Assembly: GCA_023374045.1 (NCBI GenBank)
Contig: CM041783.1
Coordinates: 91,361,298-91,425,297 of the forward strand
Direction: 5' to 3'
From: Limonium bicolor
Lineage: Eukaryota; Streptophyta; Magnoliopsida; Caryophyllales; Plumbaginaceae
Length of the DNA: 64,000 bases
Below are positions 1 to 12,530 of the stretch, piece after piece. Position 1 is the stretch's first letter. The number at the start of each line of letters is the position of its first letter. A program made the translations under genes and the position numbers. The notes under the pieces were generated by a model. The model saw only the letters and a program-made list of their open reading frames with translations, did no database searches and was not told where the DNA came from.

Positions 1-3000
1 CAATATTTGGGAGTGTTCCTTAATCTCTCACAATTCTTTACTAAACATTAGTTAGTAAGTTCTCACAGTACGTTGTGTTAGTTTTCAAACATCACACACA
101 ACAATTCAATAAACACAATATTCCAGTTGCATGCTTTATCTTGCTTAGTGGGCACACAAAAACAAATAGCACACAAGCCGAGAGACACCTCGTTAGCAAG
201 CAGGTCACAAGAAGAACTATACCGTTCACCGTTGGTCGTTCGGTTGCTTACTCTCCTCCGGAGTCCAAATACTCAAACCCTAAAACATTCATCCAATTGA
301 GGTTGTTAATTACTTCCAATTTACTTAACTTACTTAGCCACTAATGATCCTCACCTAAAATCACTTAAGTTCTTATAAACTTAACCTTAAACACTTAAAT
401 CCTTTACTTAACTTAATCCCTTAAGTCCTTATATGCTTGTTTATCTAATCATCATTACCCTCTTAATAGCTTACTACTAATACCTCTTATCTTTCTTAAG
501 ATTTCTTTTCTCTTTATATATATATATGGCCGGCCGACCCTACCGACCGACCCTGCCCAGGGTCGGTCCATTCCAAGGACATTCTGGTTTGAAAAATTCC
601 TACTCGACCGACCTCGCCAAGGTCGGTCCTAAGGTAAGTCCATTCCAGTAACATTTTACTGTCTAAAAATTTTGCCCCGACCGACCTTGTCCATGGTCGG
701 TCCTAAGGTCGGTCCATTCCAGAGAGTTTCCTGCGTGTGTATTTTGAGCCTGACCGACCTTGCCAAGGTCGGTCCTAAGGTAGGTCGGCTCTAGAAACTT
801 ATTTCTAAGTGTTAAATTCACCCAAAACCTCACCACAAGTGTTCTAATGTGTTCCAACATCATTTAGGCACTTAAACTCACCTTTAAACATCCTCTAAAC
901 TCATTAATTCACCCACCAAAGATTCTCTTAACCATTTACCCAATTCTTAAAAAATTCTTACACTTAACACTTGATTCCTTACACCTCCCACTTGTGATTT
1001 TGTCCAATCTTCTTTTATTCTCTCCAAATGCATCCCAACCTGTTCTAACACCATTTAAACACCTTAAACATCTCTTCATTGCTTACAACTCCATTTCATA
1101 TCCACCCAAATATTGTAATTTGTTTACACTTAAAACCTTGAACATTCTTGCATTTTTTTTCCTTATTACACATTTCTAACCTCATCTCAAGTGCTACTAC
1201 TTACCAATTCTTTTCACAACTCTTCTTAGAGTGTGTTAACCTCATCTCTTCAATTCTAACTCCATATCTTATGGTCCACCAACTTAGTTATACTAAACTT
1301 AACCTCATTTCATCTCCTTGTACAATTCCCTCCTTTACATTTTCTACTCATCCTTTTCAAGCTTGCACATACCTAAGCTTTTCTAGCCATACTCCTAACA
1401 CCTTACACCTCCTCTCATTCATCTTGACTATGCTAAACCCTTATTAAGCAACTTTCATCTCTTCCACCCAAATCCACTCATTGCCTTCAAGGTTATATAA
1501 ACTTGACCATACCTAAATTATCACAAGACTTTTGAACACCATTTCTCATAGATTTTTGCACGAGTATTAGTATTCCTATTACCATGATTTTGGTGTGTTT
1601 AATACACCCACCTAACCTCTAATTCCTCCTATACCACTCTAAGTCATTCTAATCCTCAAGAACTACTTAATCAACTCATTTCCACTCAAACTCCTTTCAA
1701 TGATTCCTAGTAAGCCCTAGGTCATATTGATTCACATCCACCCCTTAAACACTTTGTTTTCTACTCAAATTTCACCATTGCTCCTCTAGTACATTATCAT
1801 GCCCCAACGCATTGTTTTTCTCATTCAATCATCTCACTCACATCAAATCCTTTCTCATCATATTTTCTCACCCAAATCAACTCATTCATAACAAACTTAA
1901 TATAGTGCAATAATCTTAAATTGCATAGCACTAAGGCTCGTAAATGACATGGCTCTTAAGCCTTTAAATGACTTAAACTTAAACACTGAATTTCCCATAT
2001 AAAAGCTTTTAACCTGCAAATACACACAACAATGCTCCGATAGCAATATAAGTGTTCTCATTATTCACCTTATACTTATCTTACTAACGCATTCCCATTG
2101 GCTACTTAATCATAAGTTCACAAGCTTGTTTATATTCTATTTCCTAGGTTATATAACCCATTACTTAATGTAATCTTTAAGCTTCATATAGTACTTATCT
2201 AAATCTCATCCCTTACAACCTTAAACCATCATTAGGTAAGCAATTTACCTTGTTTTTCTCAAGCTTATCTTAACTTCCTCCTTAGGGCTTTTCTTGAATG
2301 AATCTCAGCCACCAATTGAATCTCCTTTGCCAATGTTCTAACCAATATACAATGACTCTCATGAGTGCTAAACAATACACTAACCTTAAGGAATCATTCC
2401 TAGGTCAAAAATGTGTTTTAAGACATAATAGTGGATGATTACCTTTGAAGTCTCAATGTAGACTTGGGCAATGAATGAAAGAGGACCTCCACTAGTCCTT
2501 GGTGATTAAAACAAGCTAGAACAAGGCATAAAAACAAGGCCCCGTGAGTGGTAATTTTCGGCCATGTAAGAAAGTGGTGGAAAAATGATTTTTCTTACAT
2601 TTTCCTTACCTTAAATGAATGGAGAATACAATGAACACCTCAAGCTAGTTTTCCCCCTTCAATGGCATTTTACCTTGGCACCAAAATGAAGCTTTTGGAG
2701 TTTTGGAAAGATAGAAAGCTAGAGCTTGAGCTAACTAAGAATAATATGTGTTTAGTTTTTTGATTTGGAGCTAAAATGGAGATTTGGTGGGCAAAGCAAG
2801 GTGAGGCAACAATGGAGCTGCTTGGGAACGGTTTAGAACAGAGATAAGAAGAAGAAAACGGGTGGAAGAAGAAAGGAATGAAGAAGAGAGGAGAGAGGTA
2901 GGCTAAAAGAGGATATTTGTCTTATAAAAGGTGAATAGTGAATTTACTACTTTTCCTCTCATTTCCTTTAATGTGCTGGCTACTAATGGTGAGTCACCAT

Positions 3001-3545
3001 TTAAAACCGTCCCCCTTAGTAAATAAGATATTTGTGGTCTTGGTTGACCAACTTATTGACTTATGTGGACTAAAGCCTAAACTAGGCACTATTTGGCACT
3101 ATTCATAAATTAGTGCACAAATTTGTGAAATTTTTGGTTTCCCATTGATTTAGGCTTCCTAATGTGATACTAATTAGTACACATGTTGATTAAGGTGTAA
3201 TCATGGGCATTTAGCCACTCAAAACTCATTTCTAAGACAATTTCTCAAAAGGGTGCTTTAAGGAGTCTTAAAGCACATTTTGTGTTTAAGCTTGTTTTTG
3301 AGCTTGGTTTCCTTTGGTAATTGATTTAACATGTCCATTAGCATGTTAATAAGGTCTTATAATGATATTTCGGTTCTAATCAAAGTCACTCCAAGCTTAG
3401 AGCACATTTTTGCTTAAATTGCTCTTATGACGTTTTCTTGTGTTTCCTTGGTTTAAATTATCTACCAATCTTGCTAAGGCATGTTTTAGCCTTATTACAT
3501 CATAACTTGATGTTTAATTAGCATACTTAGGTTTAGGGTATTTCA
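1..3545 (-). repeat. LARD copy A: partial long LTR, U3 side
   Basis: This is the part of a minus-strand LTR that ends, on the plus strand, in GTTTAGGGTATTTCA at 3545, the reverse complement of the TGAAATACCC start seen in copies B, C, D and G. Landmarks shared with the other LTRs run in the expected order from right to left: the U3 palindrome (3253-3276), a TATA-like site (about 2921-2940), a splice-donor-like site (about 2606), the motif complementary to GTATTTGCAG (about 2013) and a palindromic repeat module (527-795). The sequence around 130-250 is a diverged version of the conserved block found at 6560-6665. The remaining part of the element lies left of the window. Short open frames inside are not conserved as proteins. 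Confidence 0.8.
527..795. repeat. Palindromic GACCGACC module in LTR A
   Basis: Four spaced units each contain a GACCGACC half and a GGTCGGTC half separated by a few bases, so that every unit can fold on itself. The units are spaced by about 60-80 bases and share flanks such as GGTCCATTCCA. The module occupies the same LTR position as differently sequenced palindromic modules in copies B, C and D. Confidence 0.8.
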
Positions 3546-5400
3546 ACTTTGCACTTTGTTTTCTTTCAATTTGACCATTCCGCATCTTCCAAAACCATGC
3601 ACTCCTAGTACCAAAGTTCATGCCTTAATCTTAAAGCCTTAAATCCTCATTCTTTTCTAAAACTCCCAAGGCACTTAAACCACCCTTTGCTACATATTTT
3701 TGCACAAATATCCTATCTTTAAACAAGCATTTCCAAGTTGGTTTACTAACGCAAATCAATCTCCATTCATACCTAGCTAACCCTAGGTTATTCTTTACTC
3801 AAATCATCACTTAAATCACTTAGATTTCTATCGGAATTTCGCCATAGCCCGGCTACTTTTCTAACATTGCCCAAAGCTTATATCATCATTTAATTCAACC
3901 TAAAACTAACCAAACCCACAAGGGTTCTACAGCACACATATATCCAACCATGCTCGTCAAATTCTCCAACACAACATAATGCATAAATCATAATGCATGG
4001 CCCTTAGGCCCAAATTCACAATTCCACCAACAAGTTCACAAATTATCTCTCACTCACCAAACACATTACTCACATCTCTTGGGTTCATTACTTAATTTAA
4101 CCCTTCCCAAATTCTAATACATATAGAATATAAGTCAAGGTGGGTTTCTTACCTTGAATTCTCAAATTCTCTTTCCAATTCTTCTCTCCTCTTCTCCACT
4201 TACCTTCACTCCAAATTCAGTCAAGGGAAAATCACTTCCCCAATCTCTAAACCAATATTCAAATTGGAAATTAAGCACTATGCAATACTCTTAGGCCTAT
4301 TAATTAATCTAGAATTCAAAAAGGTGTTTAAAGCACCATGTTAGGGTTTACCTTTGGAAGTTCTTGAATGGTTTTCAATCTTGAATCTGAGGAGGGATTT
4401 CCACCACCATTTAAGGCTTGGATAATATCTCAAACAAAGAAGAAAATCCAGTCATTAAAAGATCCAAAATCGGCCAAGGCAAAGGAGTGGAGAAAATGAG
4501 TTTTTCATGTATCTTTCTACCGTGGATGAAAGAGGAGACTCCAAGCTCCAAGAATATGTGACTTTCTCTTCAAATGGGAAAAACCCATGGATATGAACTT
4601 CTTCCTTTTCTAATTTTGAAAAGAGAGGGAGATAGGTCTTGGTGAGAGGAGCAAGAATCTATGCTCGGTTTTTAATTCGGAGCTTTATTGTGGCTTGAGC
4701 ATGAAGGGAAAGGGGGCTGCCATTGGAGCAGCTCAAATCGCCAGGAATGAGTAAGGTGGGGAGTGCTCATGGTGGAAGAAAGGAAGCAGGAAGGAGAGAA
4801 AGGGAGGAAATTAGAGGCGAGAGGTAAAAGTGGGGTATAAGTCCACTTTACAATATTTGTTTTTTACTATTCTTTTCTTTTATTAGTTAGCTTATTATTA
4901 CTAGAGAGGGGAGGCTGATTTACTTGCTAGAAACCGGCCCCCACTATGCACATAAGCTGGAGCGTTTTTCGTCTTTTACAGAAAACGCTCGTTAATTTAC
5001 CCGGTTTAGCACTATTCACTAACGGGCCCGTTTTTTGGATTTTTCTCGTTTCTTTGATTTTAATGGTTCTTAAGCTTCCATTAATACTTAATAATAGTTA
5101 TATAGTTAACCATATTTTACGGGTCCATTTGACCGCTCATAGTCATGTTTTCGGGTATTCTCAAAAAACGCGTTTTAAGGCCCCGTTAGTGTTTTAACCC
5201 ATTATTTGGATCCGTTTTCTTCGGGAATTATTCCTAAATACTAATTAGGTGTAATTAAGCCTTAGGATTCCATCAATACCCTTACGAGATCATATAGCTC
5301 CTATACTCATTTAACGCGTGTTTTTACGTTTTCCGCGTTTTAAGCGTTTTCTCTTTTCTTTTGGTGTTATTCCCTTTACCAACGCTCTCTAGGCACCATT
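3546..5400 (-). repeat. Divergent LTR-like sequence H, left part
   Basis: This non-coding stretch lies between the end of LTR A and the target duplication of element B. It looks like a diverged minus-strand LTR: it has GCATGGCCCTTAGGCCC near 3995 (compare the repeated TTAGGCCC units of LTR B near 24840), a purine-rich leader-like region at 4400-4830 and a GAAACCGGCCCCC block near 4930 that matches the GGGGCCGGTTT region of the other LTRs in reverse. It resumes after B at 26541. The region 5100-5390 contains several CpG-bearing runs such as CGCGTTTT. No gene is visible. Confidence 0.5.
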
Positions 5401-7010
5401 TGTAACACCCCAACTACTAATAACACTTACACAACACCTTGCAGCGGAAATCACAACTCACAACATAACTTAACTCCTTGGTGTTACACGCCGTTAGCCA
5501 CCCACATGGCTAACAAGGCTAACATACATACATTGTACCGGTCTGATGGACTAAACTCCCGAGCAACTACACATAATCCTGTTCCATGTCCAACGATCAT
5601 TACACACTTACATTACAATGTACCGAGTGTCTTCCAACTAACGCCGATACAAATCCGGTCTTACTACACCTACAATACATCCACAATTCTCATGACTACC
5701 ACGTACAAATAACTACCCCGTCCTACTCTCGAACGGCTTCCAGCTCTTCGTAGCTGAAATAAGAAAAGAAGAGAAAGGGTGGCCCCCAAGGGGCTCAGCA
5801 CCTTTGCTGGTATGGTAATCCCGCAGCCCACATGCTACCGCAGCCCACATGCTACCAGCCCACATAACATAACGGGAACGGTCCTCTTAGGAACCGACCC
5901 AAACATAGTTATTTCACTAGTGAGCCTAGAGAATGGTGTCACCCTCTTGGTAAGCTCGTTATACAATCAACAACAACACTCATTACCGTCCGAATAGTCG
6001 GACGAGTAACTTAAGTTAAGATGGTTCGGGTTGGAGGCCCGAACACACCACACAAACACATGTTCCCCTAGACCAATCATAAGTCAGAATAGGAAAGCTT
6101 TGGAGTAAGCTTGTGGGAGATTGAAGACCGGGAAAGGAACTCAATCTTAACATACAAGAGGGTCGAACCTGGAATGACAACGACCCCCATCCTCACACGT
6201 GTGGCCGGAACATGACCGGACTCCTCACCCCCCATTAGTACATATATACTTATAAATAGTAGTTAGAGATCCATTATGGAACCTATCACATCCACACACC
6301 ATACGGTATCATGACCGGGTTTTCACACAAGGGAGGTTCACACACTTGCACACAACAACCAACACACATCTAACTCACGCATAGCCGTGGTTAGAACGTT
6401 CCCAAGGATTGGGTCGTTAACTCCGAATACCGATCTCTCACGTGTTCCTATGTGTTAGCTAAGGTTTAACACTTATTTGAGTTAAACGGTATCGGAGACC
6501 AGATACGCCACATAAATGAATTACTATAAACTCATTACATGATTTAATCTTACAAGGTGGCAAACACTCAGAAAAACACATTGGCATACAAGCCGGTGTA
6601 ATCCGGTAGGACACAGGTTGCAAGAAAACCATACCTGTCACCGGAGTCCACTTTACCACGTCCACTTATGTTCCTCGAGCAATTCTCAAACAACTGATAA
6701 CATTACATATAATTTATTAACATCGGGGTTGCATGATTATTTAATGTCTAATGCTTATAATTTTTCCCTGTTAGTTAAGTTACATAACTTTGCATTTTTA
6801 ACTTGATTTACTTTCACATTTTATTACAACTTTTCACCTACTTAATTGTCATTAAAACTCACCTACCATGTCTTAAACAACCTTATAACACCATTAACCA
6901 TCAATCCCCAACATTACTCATCATTTCCATACCTTAAACCATGTTTTTGGTCCGACCGACCCTACCGACCGACCCTACCCTCGGGTCGGTCTCTAACAGA
7001 GACATTTACC
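5401..7010 (-). repeat. Element B 3' LTR, distal part (left of CACTA)
   Basis: This segment matches the start of the right LTR (22294 onward) almost base for base to about 5840. It then lacks a roughly 400-base block present at 22735-23110, resumes at the ACATAACGGGAACGG motif (about 5866), and continues to about 6798. From there it carries sequence absent from the right LTR, including a GACCGACC palindromic unit at 6951-6990. Its last three bases (ACC, 7008-7010) are duplicated after the CACTA element. Confidence 0.88.
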
Positions 7011-7260
7011 CACTAGTACAGAAATGGTCTATCGCAGCGCCCCTACCGCAGCGGTTGTAAAAACAACCGCTGAGATAGGCCGTTTTTAAAAATCCCGCAA
7101 TCCTATCTCAGCGGTTGTTACTTACAACCGCTACGGTAGGGTCATTTTAAAAAAAAAACATCTATCGCAGCGGTTCCTCCTAAGAACCGCTGAGATAGGT
7201 CTTTTTTACTGACCTATCTCAGCGGTTCTTAGTAGGAACCGCTGCGATAGGGTCCTTTTT
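7011..7260. repeat. CACTA 5' terminal and subterminal repeats
   Basis: After the CACTA terminus there are about nine copies of a motif close to CTAYCKCAGCGGTT, alternating between the two orientations so that neighbours form hairpins (for example around 7047-7080, 7099-7140, 7162-7198 and 7214-7251). In En/Spm elements such subterminal repeats bind the element's own TNPA-type protein. Binding here is inferred from position and repetition. Confidence 0.88.
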
Positions 7261-7261
7261 T

Positions 7262-7497
7262 TTTACCCCAAATCGGGCAGTCCGTCATTCTCCTCTTCAT
7301 TCTCTCTTCTGTAAACTCGAGAGAACGAAGCAGAGCGACGGTCGACGGTGATTTCAGCTGACGCCTGCGATCCACCACCGCCACCGCCTTCTTCCTCGTC
7401 GCGCCACCTCCGTTCTTCACCGCCGTCTCCAGCCGCCCGTCGTTCCGCCAGGTGGTCGCGCAAGCGTCGATCCACCACCGCCAGCTGCGGAACCCTA
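7262..7497 (+). promoter_or_regulatory. GC-rich putative leader exon of the CACTA transcript
   Basis: This block is far richer in G and C than its surroundings, is dominated by CCACCGCC-type runs, and ends in CCCTAG followed by GTAATT, a good splice-donor context. Open frames exist on both strands (a 70-codon plus frame rich in Pro, Ser and Arg, and opposing minus frames), but the composition explains them. I read it as the transcribed 5' leader or first exon just inside the subterminal repeats. It could instead contain a captured host fragment. Confidence 0.4.
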
Positions 7498-9869
7498 GGT
7501 AATTCAATTTCCAAATTCGATCTTCGAAATATGTTAATTATTGGCTTGTTGATTGAATAACTAGTTGTAATATAGTTATTGAATGTTACTTTAGTTGTGT
7601 TCATAATTTGAATATAGATAGATTATTGAACAAGTTTAAATAGTTGTGCATATAAGGTGTTCGATAAAATGCCGAGTTGATATTTTTGTTGTTTGTGCCC
7701 TCTGCATACAACCCAAAGTTGTAAAAAACGGTACGGGAGTTTAGTACAGGTCATCTGAAGTATTCGATACGGAAGTACGAGTACGGATAAAACGGGGTTA
7801 ATGATACGGATGATAAATTTAGTTTATAATATAGAACTAGAATTATAAACATGACTATGAAACTATGAAAGATATTAAAAACTAAAAATAGCAAATCAAT
7901 ATACAAATAAGGCATATAAACCAAGGTTGTAAAAAACGATACGGGGTTTTAATACGGGTTATCAATAGTACGAAGTACGGGAGTAACGGTACGGATAATA
8001 CGGTTCAATGATACAAATAACTCATCTAACAATAAATATTAATTCATCAAATTATGTCCCATAAAAATATAAAAAAACTTTAAACAATATTTTTGTATCC
8101 TAGGTAATAATCTATAACAAAGGCTCTAATAAATTGAGTGAACATATAAACTACTTTTTATTTACAGAAAATTGCACTACTAGTTGAATTAAAATTAATA
8201 AGTTTTTCTCTTAAAATATCTCAACACTAAACATCTAAACAAGTAAACATGTTATATATGACGTTCGCCCTATAATTCCTATACAAATAATTCAAAGTCT
8301 TTCAACTATGTAAAATAAAATCATACAAGATACATCCATGATCCATCATACTTATTTCAAAAATATATTAAAAACTAACGAGAGTCACATGCAGAATTGC
8401 AAATCCCTTTCTTCTCGCCATATTCTATTATTACTTTTTATACTGTATTATACTTTTTGCAAAGAGCCTTGAAAAAAATTACAACCTTTATAAGTCAAAG
8501 AAGAGCGTGGGACGTAAGAAAAATGTAACCAAAAAGTTAACTCAAATAAAACAGAGGAGATATACTGCATAACAAGCAGCACACTAACTGTACAAATAAA
8601 TAAATAGAGCTCAAACAGATGTTAATTAAACGCCTTTAAACTGCGAGCAGCTTGTACGGTATTAAAACAATCATATATAAAAAATTTATAATTTAAATTC
8701 ATATTGATTGAAATTGTACGAAAAGAAAATGAATAACTACAAATCATTTTGTTCTTAATTCTGAAACTATTAAAAAAATTAACTTCAAGTTTCACATTAA
8801 TAAAGTGGTAAGATCTATAACTTTATAACATCTATGTTCTCCCATTACATTGCAGTATATACGTGCTTAATATGATAATGCTTATAGTAATGGATTTCTT
8901 GCCCCCCTAATTATTACCTTGCTTCACTCCCCGCTGTCTGCAGTAATTGGGGTGGTCTTTATGTCTCTTTCTTCCTCATTGCTTCTATTGTGCAGCATGA
9001 GCTGAAAGGTAACATCTTCATCTATATTTTTTCTCTTTTTTATTTTCTTAATATGATAATGCTTATAATAATGGATTTTTGCCCCCCTAATATTATTTCC
9101 TTGCTTCCCCGCTGTCTGCAGTAATTGGGGTGGTCTCTACTTCTTCCTTATTTATTCTGTGTGGACTAAGAGTGAAAAGGTAACATCTTCATCTATCTTT
9201 TCTCTTTGTTTGTTTAATTAATTATTGTGAAAAAGTGGTTGTGGTTAATATTGAGTGATTGTGAATAAGGATGGTTGCTGCCAATTGTTGAATTTATTTG
9301 TCGTGGTTGAGTGATTGGGAATAAGGATGGTTGCTGCCAATTGTTGAATTTATTTGTCGTGGTAAATAAGATGTTGATGAATGCTTAATGATAAGCATGG
9401 GATTAACACGATTACGCAAAGGTCATGCCGATTTTTTCTAGAATCGTATTAGTCTTATTAATTAATTTTATTGGTTTATTTGTGTATAACAATCTTTACT
9501 TTCTTTGTCAGGTCTTCTGAATCTGCTATTGGATTTGTACCAGTACTTTCCCAGCCCATTACCAACGCAGTCTCCTAGCTTCCCCCTCTGTAGAACCTTA
9601 GAACAAGTAAGTAATTAAACTTTATTTTTTGTTTTAATAACGCAATGATTTGTTGAAGTTAAATTAAATGTGTTAGAATTGTTAGAATAAGGCTAGATTA
9701 GTTACGTTGGAACGTTAGAGTACTTAGGCTACGTTAGTTTGGTTGGAACCATAGAGTAGTGCTGAGTTTGGTTACAACCGTACATCCAGTAGAAACACGC
9801 TCCATACACAAATGCAGACGAAACTGAAAGACAAATCAATCTGAAACTTGTTTTGTTTTCACATATAGA
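7498..9869 (+). other. CACTA non-coding 5' region with local duplications
   Basis: This AT-rich stretch holds no gene. It contains three internal duplications. A GTTGTAAAAAACG / TACGG-rich block appears at about 7720-7800 and 7926-8010. A block including TTGCCCCCCTAAT and GCTGTCTGCAGTAATTGGGG appears at about 8868-8960 and 9047-9140. A block including GAATAAGGATGGTTGCTGCC appears at about 9263-9300 and 9314-9360. Probable 5' UTR exons and introns precede the transposase start at 9870; the sequence ACATATAG directly before AATGGAG is a plausible splice acceptor. Confidence 0.6.
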
Positions 9870-12527
9870 ATGGAGCGTGACTGGATGTACGGCGATCGAG
9901 GGGATCACTACTTTGATGAGAAGCTGAAAGAGTTTCTCAAAGCGGCAATGCAACACAAGGACAGAACAAAGGCGGACAATATTTCATGTCCTTGTGTTGA
10001 CTGTGGGGTCGTAAGGAAATATGAAGACATTGAGGAAATTAGATTTCATCTTAAGTCCCATGGATTCATGCCACATTATAAACGTTGGAATTTTCATGGA
10101 GAAAGATGCGAAGAACTTACGTTGGCACGCGGATGGTAGAAAAATTGATGAAAAATTAAGACATCCTGCAGACGGACCTCAGTGGAGAAATATCAACAGA
10201 AAATTCAAACATCATTTTGGGGATGAGGATAGGAATCTGAGACTTGGATTGTGTACCGATGGGATGAACCCGTATGGCACGTTGAGCAGTCAGCACAGCA
10301 CTTGGCCGGTGCTACTAGTGATCTACAATTTACCGTCATGGTTGCATGAAACGAAAATACATTATGTTATCACTCCTAATTTCTGGTCCAAAGCAACCTG
10401 GTCATAACATTGACGTATATCTTGCACCACTGATCGACGATCTGAACTTGTTGTGGAATGAAGGGACAGTGGTATATGATGCTCATGCGAAAGAAAATTT
10501 CACACTGAAGGCGATGTTGTTCTGTACTGTTAACGACTTTCCTGCCTATGGGAACTTGTCAGGATACTCGGTGAAAGGATTCAAAGCGTGTCCGGTATGT
10601 GAGGATGACACATGTTCAGATCGTCTGAAGCACTGCGGCAAAAATGTTTACATGTGTCATCGACGGTTTCTTCCAGTAGACCATCCTTACCGTTCGAGAA
10701 AGCGAAAGCTGTTCAACAATGAGCACGAGACTCGTGTGGCTCGTCTGCCTTTGAATGCAGAGGAAGTGTATGCAAAGGTAAAAGACATTCAAAATGTCTT
10801 TGGAAACACATCCAAGCCGCCGAAGAACATTTGGAAAAAACGTTCCATTTTTTGGGATCTACCGTATTGGCGGCATATGCCTGTTCGACATTGTTTGGAT
10901 ATCATGCACATTGTGAAGAACGTCGGTGAGGCAGTGTGTGGTACTTTGCTCAACATACCCGGCAAGACGAAAGACGGATTGAAGGTGAGGAGAGATATGC
11001 AAGAGTTGCGCATACGAAAGAACTACACCCAATAGAGGATGAGAAGCGAACATATCTACCTCCTGCGTGTTATACCCTCTCTAAGAGTGAAAAATTAAGT
11101 TTTTGCAAGTGTTTGCACACATTGAAGGTACCATCTGGGTACTCTTCAAACTGGAAGAACCTAGTTTCTATGAAGGATTTGAAACTGTTAGGCATGAAAT
11201 CTCATGATTATCATGTGTTAATGTTGCATCTTCTTCCAGTTGCAATACGAGGGATATTACCAGAAAATGTCAGAAATGCTCTAACTCGATTATGTTTCTT
11301 CTTCAACGCTGTCTGCTGCAAGGCAATTGACTCAGACACCCTCGATGATCTGCAACATGAAATTGTTGTGACAATATGCCAGCTTGAGATGTATTTCCCA
11401 CCATCTTTCTTCGACATAATGGTGCATTTAGTAGTGCATATTGTCCGAGAGATCAAATTGTGTGGTCCGGTCTACTTACGTTACATGTATCCTTTCGAAC
11501 GATATATGGGGATTCTGAAGGGTAGAATGAAAAACAGATATAGACCGGAAGGCAGTATCATCGAAGCAACAGTGACTGAGGAAGTCACAGAATTCGTGAC
11601 AAGTTATTTGAACGATGCAGAGTCAATTGGTATTCCCAAACCACGTCACCATGGTAGATTTAAGGGTAAAGGAGTTATTGGCAAAAAGGTTGTTCGTATC
11701 TCTCGTGATCTTATAATCAGGCACATTTGTTTGTACTACAACACCTTGAGGTTGTTGAACCCTACTTCGATATTCACATTGCTAGTTGAGTCGACAAAAC
11801 CCTACCAAAAACCGTATCTGGCTTAAAAAAGAACAAAATCGAGTATTCGTCCAATGGTTTAAGGAATATGTGTTTGAGCAAGCTTCATTGAACCCCGAAG
11901 ATGTCAGTGAAGAAATCAGATGTCTAGCTGTTGGTCTGGAACAGATATTGTATCGTTTGAAGGGTATGACATTAATGGATGCACATACTACACTGCACGC
12001 CAAGATGCTAAATCAATACATCAGAACAGTGGGGTAAAAATTGAAGCATCGGTGACTGAATATGGTCTAGGTAACCAGGTTCAACCAATGAGCAGTAGTA
12101 GTTGGTATTATGGTGTGATAGAGGACATATGGGAACTAAACTATCACATTGATTCGTTTCTATTGTTCCGCTGCAATTGGGTGGACAACCGACATGGACT
12201 CCAAAATGATAAAGGACTTATTTTGGTTGATCTTTCACGTGTTACAACTAATAAGGAAGATCAGTTTGTGTTGGGTAAAGACTGTGACCAGGTGTTTTAT
12301 GTTGAAGACCCAAAAGCTAGTAGATGGCATGTTGTTCTTCCAGGGAGAAGACCGGTTTTGTTTGAGGATGAAAACACGACGATGATGATAATGAGATGAT
12401 AGATGAAACTGTATCGTTGCATACAGGGTTGCATGATTCAACTGATGATTTACAAAATGATGATGTTCAGACCATCTACGCTCGATCAGACCATAATGAG
12501 GGGGTTTGGGTAGAAAACAGATCATGA
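9870..12527 (+). pseudogene. TNP2/TNPD-like CACTA transposase, multiply frameshifted
   Basis: Plant CACTA transposases cut and rejoin the element ends in the nucleus. Translated pieces follow the family's domain order. An N-terminal transposase-associated domain (9870-10105) starts MERDWMYG and includes CPCVDC. A Transposase_21-type core (about 10110-10980) includes RLGLCTDGMNPYG, KACPVCEDD and LDIMHIVKNV. A DUF4218-like region (about 11100-11650) includes YPFERYMG. A DUF4216-like region (about 12100-12350) includes WYYGVIEDIW. The frame changes near 10105 (the linker between the first two domains is also missing, suggesting a deletion), 10343, 11016, 11715, 11787 (with a TGA), 11955 and 12375. 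The start fits the family's usual N-terminus, and the last matching frame stops at 12525-12527. It cannot make a full protein as written. Some one-base shifts could be assembly errors. Confidence 0.9.
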
Positions 12528-12530
12528 TAT

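Noticed and set aside
5506..5712. 68-codon frame repeated identically at 22400-22606
   Set aside because: It is antisense within the two LTRs of element B. Identity reflects the LTR duplication, and copies C and D do not keep the frame.
7229..7604. Minus-strand frames of 92 and 113 codons
   Set aside because: They overlap the GC-rich leader of the CACTA element and are explained by its CCACCGCC composition.
10789..11456. Minus-strand frames opposite the transposase
   Set aside because: They are shadows of the plus-strand coding sequence, which carries the recognisable domains.
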